DNA of 64,000 nucleotides from Tomocerus qinae (Eukaryota > Arthropoda > Collembola > Entomobryomorpha > Tomoceridae). Shown here in pieces: positions 32,476 to 43,759 of this stretch (its first letter is position 1; every line of letters starts with the position of its first letter). Below the pieces are notes generated by a model that was not told where the DNA came from, ran no database searches, and worked only from the letters and a program-made list of their open reading frames with translations. A program made the translations under genes and the position numbers. The DNA lies in NCBI GenBank assembly GCA_020055645.1, contig CM034546.1, positions 26,474,001 through 26,538,000 on the forward strand, read 5' to 3'.

Positions 32476-33330
32476 TCAAAAACAAAATTGATTAATATTG
32501 ACTATTAAAAACAAAACAAAATCAAAATTGATTAATATTGACTATCAAAAACAAAATTGATTAATATTGACTATCAAAAGCAAAATTGATTAAAATTGAC
32601 TATCTAAAACAAAATTGATTGATATTGACTTTCAAAAACAAAACAAAAATTGATTAATATTGACTATCAAAAACAAAATCCAAATTGAATAATATTGACT
32701 ATCAAATTCAAAACAAAAATCCATTAATATTGACTATCAAATTCAAAACAAAAATCCATTAATATTGACTATCAAATTCAAAACAAAATCCATTAATATT
32801 GACTATCAAATTCAAAACAAAAACCAAATTGATTAATATTGACTATCAAAAACAAAATCCAAATTGAATAATATTGACTATCAAATTCAAAACAAAATCC
32901 ATTAATATTGACTATCAAATTCAAAACAAAATCCATTAATATTGACTATCAAATTCAAAACAAAAACCAAATTGATTAATATTGACTATCAAATTCAAAA
33001 CAAAAACCAAATTGATTAATATTGACTATCAAATTCAAAACAAAAACCAAATTGATTAATATTGACTATCAAAAGCAAAATCAAAATTCATTAATGTTAA
33101 CTATCAAATTCAAAACAAAATCGCTTAATATTGACTATCAAATTCAAAACAAAGTCAAAATTGATTAATATTGACTATCAAATTCAAAACAAAGTCAAAA
33201 TTGATTAATATTGACTATCAAATTCAAAACAAAATCAAAATTGATTATTATTGACTATCAAATTCAAAACAAGATTAAAATTGATAAATATTGACTATCA
33301 AATTCAAAACAAAATCAAAATTAGTTAGAT
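32465..33330 (+). repeat. Longest minisatellite array
   Basis: About 28 units of roughly 27-35 bp on TTGATTAATATTGACTATCA. Spacers change from AAAACAAAATC on the left to AATTCAAAACAAAAACCA and AATTCAAAACAAAGTC on the right, in short runs of identical higher-order units. Confidence 0.8.
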
Positions 33331-34043
33331 AGGTTTTGCAATTTGAGTTTTTCTCTATCCCTCCCATGTTAAAATTTGAATTTCAAAAAATCAGAAAACG
33401 ATTTCTATGAAACCGATCGTTATGAAACTGATCATTTAAGGTTCTGACTATGAGATGAACACTCGGTAAAAATTTGAAAGTCGTAAGTTGATGTTATTAT
33501 AGGGTAGCTATTATTATATTGATACCTTTAAGACTAACACAAATTCGTTAAAACACGATATCTTGAAAGGTTTTGTGACTTCCAAGGGTGCTAGAAATTC
33601 CACATTCAGTGAATCCACCAAAACAAAGACACCTGCATAACAGGTAAACGCAAAACATGATCTTTTGTTTCAAATTGATCACCGCATTATATGCCTGTCG
33701 GTTATTCTAACAGTGCTACAGTAATAGCTTCTAACAGGACTGTAATTCCCTCTATATTCGTGACTCATTACACAGTAAATATCTTTAGCCTTTGAACTTG
33801 TAATTATACTACTAATAGAATTTTACGCGATGCCTGTTTGTAACATACATGCTCTATGTGTGAATGCGTGCTGCAGAACGAAGGGTGAGAAAAGTTTGTT
33901 TGTTTGTGTTTATGGAAGGCATAACCTTCTCTCCGCTACACGCCAACAAAATACTCTTTAGCCCAAGCAGAAAGTGCGCCAATCAGACAATCGGTAAAGA
34001 CTTCGACTCTTGGCAATGTGCAATTACTTTTTTGCCTCATGGC
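33331..34043. other. Spacer sharing a duplicated segment with 43.5-43.7 kb
   Basis: No gene recognised. The stretch 33545-33735 (ACACGATATCTTGAAAGG, CCACATTCAGTGAATCCACC, GCTACAGTAATAGCTTCTAA) matches about 43520-43720 with clear divergence. That makes it part of the duplication that produced the GR2-like pseudogene. Confidence 0.5.
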
Positions 34044-34494
34044 CAGTGTACAAAATACCACTTACCAGCGGTAAGTGGTTTTTAATGGCATTTAACGTTA
34101 TTTACCACTATCTAAAAACTGGTGGTAAATGGTATAGTTGGTAAGAAATGGTAAAAATAGTTTTATTAAAATTTCGTACAGAATTTTTTAATAAAATGCG
34201 CCGCTAATATTTAAATTACTGTTGCAGCTGACGATTGTTGTGACAAATTGACTACCCAAATTAATTAATGGACCAGTTGGCTATTCACACAGCGCCCCAT
34301 TATAATGGGGCGCTGTGTTAGTTAACATTCAAATATAAATTTTAATTTGAAATGTTTAAGAGCCAATAGAGCATGGCAACTTTTTAATGTGTCTTTTGTG
34401 TATCTCTGCTAATTATTTACTATAATTTACCATTAAGTGCATTTTTACCACTGTGATGGTAAAAAGGCTAAAAAGTTTTAAATTTTGTATACTG
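34044..34494 (+). mobile_element. hAT-type MITE (CAGTGTACA family)
   Basis: Ends CAGTGTACAAAAT and ATTTTGTATACTG (12 of 13 inverted matches). The 8-bp target duplication CTCATGGC is at 34036-34043 and 34495-34502. These are hAT hallmarks. No ORF. Inside is a perfect 32-bp palindrome (34287-34318). Confidence 0.8.
34287..34318. repeat. Perfect 32-bp palindrome
   Basis: ACACAGCGCCCCATTA is followed directly by its exact reverse complement, with no loop. It sits in the middle of the hAT MITE. The related copy at 24105-24755 does not have it. Confidence 0.85.
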
Positions 34495-35760
34495 CTCATG
34501 GCTATTAATTAATGGACATTAATTATTAGTTTATATGTGACCTTTTAGGAGATTTTATACCATCGGAGAAATATTATAAAAAATGAGTTAAGGCCACATT
34601 CTTTCTATTTCTATTATTATCACGATTTGTGTTTGTGATGTCATTATCAGTTGATTTTCAATCTAGAAAAATTGTTTGCAATGAGACATTTTTAAAAAAG
34701 CTTTAAAAATTCTCTACGTTTTAAAAAAATCGAATTTTTTGTCATCTTTCTATTTTAATGAGCATATAAATGAAACCAATCCAGATAGACGTTCATTATT
34801 ATTGTTGCCTTACGATAACTTTTATGTTCAGGAGAGACTGCAGAATGTTACCTAACTTTTAGAAACGTAAAAAGCAAAAAGGTAACTTTTGTTACAATTT
34901 TGCACTTACCTTTTACAAAAAAACAAAAAAGGAAGAAGCAATAAAGGTCCTTTTTTTCCTTGATTGTAGGTATTGTAGGTAATACACCGCCTGATTGTTA
35001 TTAAAATTTATACGGCCTAATTGATGGTCAATGCTCTAAAAATTAAGAAACCGGACAAGGACTGTGTTCCCTCGATATGGGTGCAGAGCTCCCAGTCGTG
35101 ATATTTAGTGGCCGCGGTGGCTGGCCGTCATGGCTTCATGTATTTTTTCCCATCAGTGGCGGCGACTGATGGCAAATTTAACCATAAAACTGCGTCGGAT
35201 GGACATCACGGCTGGGGGCTCTGTTTTAATGTGAGAAGTAGGGGAGGTTGGTGTGTTGGCCTTACTATATCACATTTAGTTCCAGTCAAATCCCTCTAGA
35301 ATCCTGTCGTGCGAATTTATTCGCATTTTTGTTAAGGCCTGAGTATAGTGACGGCCTGGGTATATTGACGGGCTCGTAATATCCTAATGAAAAAGAAATC
35401 ACATAATAATACATGTTCTATAAAAATGTATGAGTTAAAGGCTAGTGAGAGGTACATTAAATAATTAGGCTTGTTGCCGTTAAAATATCTAATATAAGAT
35501 AGATTTAACAATGGAATCGTAACAGTTATTCCAGACTCCAGTAAATCGTACCACAAATTAATGAGAATTTTAGTGCAACTAAAACAATTAGTCAACGCTT
35601 CTTGCAGAGATGATAAAATGTGAAAATCATGATGATGTGATAGCGAATACAATTTTTATACGAACCTACTTTAACTACTAGGTCATACATTTTTGGACCC
35701 TGTACTAGAAATTAAGTACGTATATCATCATATATGTAGCAATATGATATAATGTTATAT
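34495..35760. other. Spacer downstream of GR2
   Basis: No supported gene. A GC-richer patch at 35100-35290 (GGCCGCGGTGGCTGGCCG) is coding-like neither in frame nor by family. A 106-codon minus-strand frame (35332-35652) is hydrophobic in its second half but matches no exon of the GR genes. Confidence 0.35.
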
Positions 35761-38328
35761 TTAAGTCCCTGTACTGCAACTGCAATTTTGATTGTTTCCC
35801 ATTCCAAGAGGTTGTGCTTGGAACTGTACCAGCACCAATAAGTATGTCAGCAGGACACTTAGCGCCTAAAAATCAAAAAACAACATTTAAAGATTAATGG
35901 AATTTTTGAATCATTAGCAAAATTATAATGAACTCCATTATTTAAGAAATTTTAAATTAATAACTTTATGCCATTTCAAAAACCTTTAAAATTTTGGCGT
36001 TTCAAATTCAAATTATGCTTACATAATGTATTTACTAAAAAAACGTTTATTACAAACATACTGTTGAATAAAAACCATAAAATTTAAAAGAAGAAAACTT
36101 GCATATGCTACTGATGACTGTGAGGACTATAAATTAAGTTATGCTAGACACAGTATAGGGGACAGAATCGATAATTAATAAGTTTCGTTGGGTATAGTGT
36201 ACGGCTTCAAAATAGCCTAGTTTGACCTGGGCACCAATATTACGGGGCAATCAATACAATAAACCACCATTTCACCGCCACCACATATTATTGCACATAG
36301 GTTTAAACTCAAAAAAACGGACGCGATAGGAAAAGGGTTGAAACGTAGGTTTTTATTTGAAATTTCCTATCTCTCTAATGTTAAATATGTAAATTTCAAA
36401 CTTCTGTAACTATAGCTTCGAACACCATCGGGCCTTGTAACTTACAGATGTAGTTAATTTGAATACGGTGATTCCAATGATGTATATATGAACGGCGATC
36501 TCGACCGAGAACTTCGTCTAAACTAAGTTGGGAAAATTTAAATAGTAGTTTATGTGGTTAAGCTGTGAGCGCGAGTGGAAAAGTACTGGGGTAAAAAATT
36601 ACCGCTTTATTTTGAGTTTAAACCTATGTGTATTGGTTGGTGTAGCAAACTAACCTGTAAACAAACAAATCCTATCCTGTTCATGCACTGCCACCATGTA
36701 CATATAAGTAATGCAATAAGAATAGCGGTGTATTTTTTCAAGTTCAACTTATAGACATTGTTCAAAATAAATGTGAATCTAAGCCTTCCAAAAAACTTAC
36801 CACTCCAAGAAATCCAAACGTAATAGTGAAGAAATCACCAGCCCTTACTCCCAAATCAAAATAATTTGTGGACAGGTACATGGAGGCATTTTTCACAGTT
36901 TTTCCCCTCTCAATGGCAATAACTTCTCGGGAGAGTTTCTCCATGTACATATCTTTGAAGTTTCTCATCTGAAATTAATATGTAATTGTATTATGCTCAT
37001 TAATTATTTTACAATTACTTTTTAGATTTTACAACAAAGTAAAAAGTAGTATAAAATTGATTACATTTGTGTCACATTTTGCTGCCCACCATAATGTTGC
37101 AAAAAGTGGGAGAATATAAATGATTCTCAGGAAACGTGTTAACAATGTGTGGTTGGCATCCAACAAAATAAACATTTGAAATGCCACAGTGAAGAATGTT
37201 GCCACGAACTCCGCCAAGAATAAGTTACCAAAAGTAGCATTGACGGCTGATACCAGAGATTTTCCACGGATAAATATATCGATGGCTGGTTGAAGTACAA
37301 CTGACAACGATTTAGAATCGAAGGGGTTGCATTTGTTGATTATTTCATAAATAGCTAAAATTCCGCAGAGTGAAAACATGTGTGAGATGTAGGGGACAAG
37401 ATACATAGCATAGAAATACATTACATTGACTGCTATGACTAGCAGAATTTTGGTCGTAGTAACTTCTTTGTATCCGTCAAATATATTCTTGCTTTGATGT
37501 AGCGCATACTGGGTCATTCCAGATTGGGCTTTTGGATCACTGAAGATTCCAAAATGAACTTCTTCCAGAGACATCAGCAACAATGGTACGACTTCGAATC
37601 CAATCCAAATGCAAGTCACAACATAGCACTATAAAGACCAATATGCAACACAATTATTTGGTTTGATATTATATGAAACGTGTGACATCTTGAAACATAT
37701 CTCATAAATATTAAAATCGAATGTAAATGATATTATATAACCATTGGCAGAATCCTTGCTTCCTCAGAGTTAAGCACATTCACAATGCCGAATAGTTTTT
37801 CTTTTTTCGACCACGAAAAGTGCAGGAACAACATGATTTGGAAAACGACTCCAGAGTTGTTGAAAATGTTGAAGAATTGAGTTGGATTCTTGGTCAAATT
37901 TTCCTCAAATGGTCTTGAGCTGAACCAAATTATGCCGATCGTAGCTATTATTTGCTGAAATACGCACAATAACTGTTGAATGAACAAAAAAATGTTTCAA
38001 TGACTTCCAAAATAACAAATTCTATGTCAACAAGTGTTCAATAATGAATATTTAAATACAAAGAAAACACTTTAATAACTACTAAAAAACCTTTGGCCTG
38101 TTAACAAACACTCACCTGCTGTACTCGGTTTTGTTTGATGTAGTACTTCTTGTTTTCCTTGCAGAATCCAAGTCCAAAGGGAATGAATGCGAAATAATAA
38201 GACACATTGATCAATTTTGCAAGTACGGTGGGGTAATAATATGGTAAATCTTTTTTTGATTCTACATTTTTAGGTGTTTGGTCACTTTTGAAAACGCAAA
38301 GGGAACATGTTGAAAGCTCTTTTAACAT
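35761..38328 (-). CDS. Gustatory receptor GR2 (7TM, insect-type)
   Basis: Complete model of 426 residues. Exons are 38116-38328, 37742-37972, 37065-37628, 36801-36968 and 35761-35865, all in phase 0. Exons 4 (168 nt) and 5 (105 nt) match GR1 exactly in length. The TM7 signature TYLLVLVQF is at residues 399-407. Exon 1 shares YYPTVL, FAIPFG-like FAFIPFGLGF and NKKYYIKQN with its paralogues. Exon 2 shares FLHFSWSKKEK. Exon 3 ends AAKCDTN. The protein ends in a cysteine-containing tail (NQNCSCSTGT). It is expected in the sensory-neuron plasma membrane as part of a multimeric cation channel. The donor after exon 2 is weak (ATG|GTTATA). No frame defect seen; ligand unknown. Confidence 0.85.
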
Positions 38329-38606
38329 TTTAAAGCTTTTCTTAAAGCTAAATTTTTAACTCATTCGCTGCAAATTTTGTACTATTAATATTTTACTTAT
38401 TTAAAAATAAGATGAGGTAACTATTTTACTAGTAGAACGACGTTAAAGGTTCACAAAAAATAAATTCTTTTACAATTCATAAAAGTATTTACTGCTGTCT
38501 TATATTATTTTTTGAAATTGAGAAAATTGAGGTGCTTGTTAAGTTCACCGAAAGTTTGTGTTGTTCATACTACTACATAGCGACATACTATTGATTTCAG
38601 TTAGGC

Positions 38607-38614
38607 ATATATAG
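38607..38614 (-). promoter_or_regulatory. Putative TATA box of GR2
   Basis: CTATATAT on the minus strand, 280 bp before the start codon, in a block conserved with GR3: CAGCCAAAGCTATATAT, then CTGAAATCAATAGTA about 10 nt later. Conservation at similar distances from both start codons suggests a core promoter. Confidence 0.4.
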
Positions 38615-40080
38615 CTTTGGCTGTGACACAATAATATATAATTAAACAACCACTAAGAGTCGTACTGTATGTATTATTTATTACCCTAAAGTTATTAGTC
38701 TGACTCTGAAATCACGCTAAAGCTTTGTCCGCCATAGAAGCCGAATAATTATCACATTATCAAGTGAATTTTATGTTCTGCAATAGGTGTTTATTTTGAC
38801 ATATACATATTCTAGTTTGTCGATTCATTAGAAACTAGATTAAATATGGCAAAATTGAAAATATCGGAGTAATCCCAAACCTATTTAAGTATTTAGAAAA
38901 AAATTTCGTCAGCAACGGGTTACACGATGCCAAATAATTTGGACTAGAAGTAGAGGAGGCAATAAAATAGGTAACTTGCCATTCAAAAGAGTGTTAGTTT
39001 AACTCAATAAGGAAATTACTGCCATTTTATATCAGTTAAAGGCTAATGTCAACTAATGCAAAGACTTGAATCGATTTGAAAGGGCAATTTGTCTGACAAC
39101 TCAACTCATCAGAGAGGGTAGAATGTCTATCTAATGAAGAGACATTCGGATGTCATCTGAAAATTATCTAAAATGACGAAGAAGTGTGTTCAAGGTCAAA
39201 CCGGCGTTGATTTAGGTCGTTCGTTGGGAGTTACACATACCTATACGACTTGATTTTCACATAATATCTATGATAACTTTTATAACCAATGGAAGGAATT
39301 GCACAGGAAGACAAAAATTTGCAAGTTAACTAACAAATAATTACAAACCATTTGTAATAATTTGTTGGTGCTTGTTGTGACAATTGGCGTTGTGAAACTT
39401 TTGTATTTCTTTATAGTCAAATCAATTTATTGCTCTGCCTTGTGCTTCTTTCATTTAAATCACAGCAGGTCTACAGCTATATAGGAATTAAACATATAGA
39501 TCCCAAACATTTTTACGAGTCTATGTTCTAGTTTTGCTAATATTTTAATACCACTAACATCTTACAATCATTTACGACTTTCCAAGTATTCCAGAATTTT
39601 ATTTACATCAGCAATATTGGGGATCTAAGGCAGAACTGGGGGATGTGGCCTCTACGATAAGTATAGGAAATTAGAAATAATCTTTCAGATTGTCAATCGA
39701 TTGACATTTAATTATACATTAAAAAGACGTCAGTGCTGTTCAAATAAAGATGCCTGAGAGTCTATAATAAAATATCTACTTATAATAGTTCAACAGAAAC
39801 AAAGCTAATTAGATAATACTTAAAGATCTTAATTATCATTTCCTGGATGGATGATAAGGAAATGTGGATGAGTATAATTGAGATGGCTTTTACTTCATCA
39901 AAATTCCTCCTCAAATGTTTTTAAAAATTCATAATAGTGATTAACTCTCTTACAGAATATCTATATTTATCAACAAATATTAACTAGTACTTACAATCAC
40001 TAATACTAACTACTAACTAATACTTACTAGTCAATTTATATTTAACAAATATTTCTATAGCTTCGGATAATTACTCCATT
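38615..40080. other. Spacer between GR2 and GR3
   Basis: No gene recognised. The 16-bp palindrome TGTCAATCGATTGACA recurs here at 39691-39706. Its flanks (TTAATTAT, CATTAAAAAGAC, TTCAAATAAAGATNCCTGAG) match those at 25973-26055, so the two spacers are paralogous. Confidence 0.45.
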
Positions 40081-42472
40081 TTACTCCATATAACAACCGC
40101 AATTTTGATTGCTCTCTGGTAGAGGAGATTGTGCCATGAATTGTATCATCACCAAAAGATATGTCAGCATGACACTTAATACCTATAAAATAAAAAGAAT
40201 GGATTAACGTTAATAAGATCTATTGAAATTAGAAAATAAAAAATAGCAAGTCTTTCCTCGAACTCCTATCGGTTACTAAAACTAAACTTAAGTTTAGTTC
40301 AAATGAATCAAACATTGTTTAAAATGCAAATAAACAAAATTGATGTCCATGAAACGAAAACAGTAATTACTAAACTAGTTAGCACCGAAAATGTGATTCT
40401 TCTGTGCCGTTATTCTGTCTGTGTCGGTAAGAATTAGAAAGAGGATTAATGTCCCTTTTTTGCTTTTAGATTTTTTCCTTCTCGGTTAAAAGAAAATATG
40501 GTTTATTGGATAACTTAATTTTTATCAAATTAAATTTTTAAATTAGTAAGGCAAGGAATTTGTGACTGCATAAAAAGTAATATGAAAACTAACATTTGTT
40601 TTAAATAGGGAAATAAAGGTATCTGTTTGTAAAACTTCACTTTTTAATGGTACCTATATAATGAAAATGTAGGCATTAGCATCGATTACCGTTCCAAGAA
40701 ATCCAAAAGTCACTGTGAAGAAATCTCCTGCTCTGACTCCGGAATGAAAATAGTCCGTCGGCAGATACATAGATGCATGTCTTGCAGATGTTCCCGTTTC
40801 AATATCAACAACTTCTCCAGAGAGTTCGTCCATATGCAGATCTTTGAACTTTCTCATCTGTAATGATACAAATTATTAAATAGCATGATAATTGTAATTA
40901 TCATATTGACATTATATTTATTACAAATTATGTTGGATTTTAATGCAAAGTAATACATTAGAGTCACATTTTGCTGCCAACCATAACGTTGCAAAAAATG
41001 GAGCAATGTAAACGACTCTCACGAGACGCTTTGTCAATGCGCTGCTACCATCCAGCATGTAAAACAATTGAAATGCTGCTTCCAAAAATGTTTTCACGAA
41101 TTCTGCCAAGAACATGTTTCCAAAGCAATCATTGACGGTGGACACCATGGATTTTGCGTCAATGAAAGTATTGATGGTAGGTCGGGATGTAATTGAGTCT
41201 GAATCAGTAGGCTTGCATTTGTTAATAATTTCATAAATGGTCAATATTCCACAGACTGTGAACCAGTGTGAAACACTGATGTACATATACGAGCCATAAA
41301 TCCATAAAACAACGATCCTTGTAATTTGCGACATTAGGGACGAAATACTTCCTCCTTTGTATCCACTTTTGCTTTGATATGTGGCATGCAGTGAATTCCC
41401 TAGTACTGGTTTCTTGATCGTAAAACAACCCAACACAATTTTCGGCTTGAAACAGCAGCAAGGTTGTCATGAGTTCGAACCCAATCCAAATGTAAGTGAG
41501 GACAAAATTCTACGAATGCAAACAAATCAAAGTTATTTAATGACGACGGATAAACTCATCAAAAATAAAAAATACAATTATGCTACCTTTGGTGGAGTTG
41601 TTGATCCCTTATAGGTCGGTATATTCACTATATGGATAATGTTTTCTTTTTCGACCAAGAAAAGCTGAGAAACAAATGAATTGAAAAGCGATGCCATAGT
41701 TATTAAACATGTGATAGAACAAAGATGGGTCCGCAGTCAAATTGTCCTGAAAATTTCTTGAACACATCCAAACTATCCCAACGATTGCTGTTGTTTGTTG
41801 GGCAACGCAAAATATCTGTTGAGAAACATTAAGAAATCATTTGATAGACCGACAAACTTTCACAGACGGCAAGGCTTTCTTGTTTTCTAGTTTAGAGTGG
41901 GCGTCCCTCCCTAAATATATTTTAGACAATCTTTTATAAAAATTGAAGAAGAAGAATGAACTCGTCTGAAGCATAAAGGCGGAAATTGTTGTTTTAGCTT
42001 CTATGCCTCGTTAGTAGTAAGAGTTTTTTCAAGTGCCCACTGCTCGAAAACAGTTTCTAGTTGTCGACAGAGTTATATAGGTAATTTAATTCTGAAACAT
42101 CATGCAGCGCTCTTTGACAACTAATGACTAATACATGCATGCATGCATGAAAAATATATAAATGCTAAAAAAGCATCCTAGTATCATATTCAAATTACAG
42201 ACGCCGGTTGGTTGCTTAATGAATTTATTTCGTTTAACAATTACACTCACCTGCTGTAGTCGGTTTGTTTTGATGTAGTACTTTTTATCTTTCTTGCAGA
42301 ATCCGATTCCAAAAGGAATAAATGCCAAATAATATGAAATATTGACAACCTGGACTAGTACTGTGGGGTAATAACAGGGCGTTTCTTTCCTCGATACAAA
42401 TATTTGACGTGCATTGTTACCATGGTTTCTTTTGAAAATGCAAAGAGAACATTTTGCAAGAGAGTTGAACAT
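40081..42472 (-). CDS. Gustatory receptor GR3, frame-broken
   Basis: Same five-exon plan: 42251-42472, 41587-41815, 40957-41509, 40690-40857, 40081-40182. Exons 1, 4 and 5 are intact and the TM7 signature TYLLVMIQF is present. Exon 2 is 229 nt. Compared with GR2 (231 nt) it lacks one base in a T run near FLHFSW and one in an A run (CGAAAAAG, against six A's in GR1 and GR2). Exon 3 is 553 nt, one base out of frame, with the shift near 41420-41445. After these corrections the protein would be close in length to GR1 and GR2. Splice sites and conserved residues are otherwise preserved. The gene is therefore either a very young pseudogene or intact with consensus errors. It is closer to GR1 than to GR2 in exons 4 and 5. 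Confidence 0.75.
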
Positions 42473-42896
42473 ATTTTATAAGTTTTAATGAAGTGAGTTT
42501 TGAAAATTTTGATCTGTTAAAATTGAAATTTAATGAATGTTTATATTAATAAGCCTTTACTAGAATATAATATTAATAATATATTCTCATTTTAAGATTT
42601 ATTCTCAACCTACTATTATCCTGATGTTTGAGTATATTATGTTTTATTTTTTACCTGCTGCCTTGTTTAAAGATCCTAAGGTAGTTTGCTGCAAACGAAA
42701 TTGACGATTTATCAACCAGTTGAATACACAAAAGATGAGAAAAATTAAAACATGGTAAATATAGAATCAGAGTGATGACTATTTATTCTGTTGTGTATTG
42801 TATGTAAGTGTTGTCGTTGAACTAAATAAGGTGCTTGCTAACAAGGAAATGTTTTCCATTAAGTACCTAGTGGGATACTATTGATTTCAGATAGGT

Positions 42897-42904
42897 ATAT
42901 ATAG
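42897..42904 (-). promoter_or_regulatory. Putative TATA box of GR3
   Basis: CTATATAT on the minus strand, inside the block shared with the upstream region of GR2, about 425 bp before the start codon. Confidence 0.38.
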
Positions 42905-43499
42905 CTTTGGCTGCTAGCTCATAAATATTTTTTCAGTTGAAGAGCTATAATGTAATATTTAACACTATGTAATTATTTATCAGTCTGTAAAGTCACGCTC
43001 ATGCTCTATATCTTAGTCTTCCCGAATATTTATCACGTAGAGAATATAAAATACATGACAATTTCCAATATGTGATATGGATAATCTCTCAAACTAAACT
43101 GATTATGGACAAGAATATCCCCTTGAACAGAGTATCCTTGTTAGATGATGTTTTCGAGCAGTATTAAATATAAACAACTAATGTAAAACAACAGTAGCAC
43201 CTCCAAGTACTCCTACTCCGATTAATTGTGCAGCTTTGCTTTAGTAGTGCAGTAGATTATGGGGTATTATAGACTAGTAACGTTAAATTGTATGCTAAAG
43301 TTTGTAGTTTTATATACACTATTTTAAGAGCAATAGACGCATCTTGGAATTCTTTATGCAATGCTTTGTATTACAACAAAAACTTCAATGCAAAATTATT
43401 CCCAATCATTTTTGATAAATTCTCGAAATTTCTTCTGTAAAGATTGAACGTATGCTTATTAATTAAACTTTAACCTGTCTTTATCATGTTAAAATACTA
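42905..43499. other. Spacer upstream of GR3
   Basis: No gene recognised. 43075-43160 resembles 19900-20010 downstream of GR1 (GATATGGATAATCTCTCAAAC, CCCTTGAACAGAGTA), another trace of block duplication in the cluster. Confidence 0.4.
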
Positions 43500-43759
43500 G
43501 CAAGACAAGCATCAATATGTTAACACGATATCTCAGAAGGTTTTTTTGACTTAGTACTTTTGACAGAGTAGCAGAAATTTCACATTCCGTTAATCCACCA
43601 AAGTACCCTGCACACCAGATAAATGCAATACCAGATTTTTTGTCTGAAATAGAGCTTGAGCAATGAGCATATGCCTATGCTTGGGGTTTCTTCTAGCAGC
43701 GCTGTAGTAATATCTTCTAATAATGAAAAAGAAATCACAAAATAATATTATACCTAATT

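Noticed and set aside
28680-33330. CRISPR-like array
   Set aside because: Repeats and spacers both vary and spacers are themselves repeated. The context is eukaryotic and there are no cas genes. It is a minisatellite.
35332-35652. 106-codon minus-strand frame with hydrophobic stretches
   Set aside because: Considered as a receptor fragment, but it matches no exon of GR1-GR3 and lies after the complete last exon of GR2.
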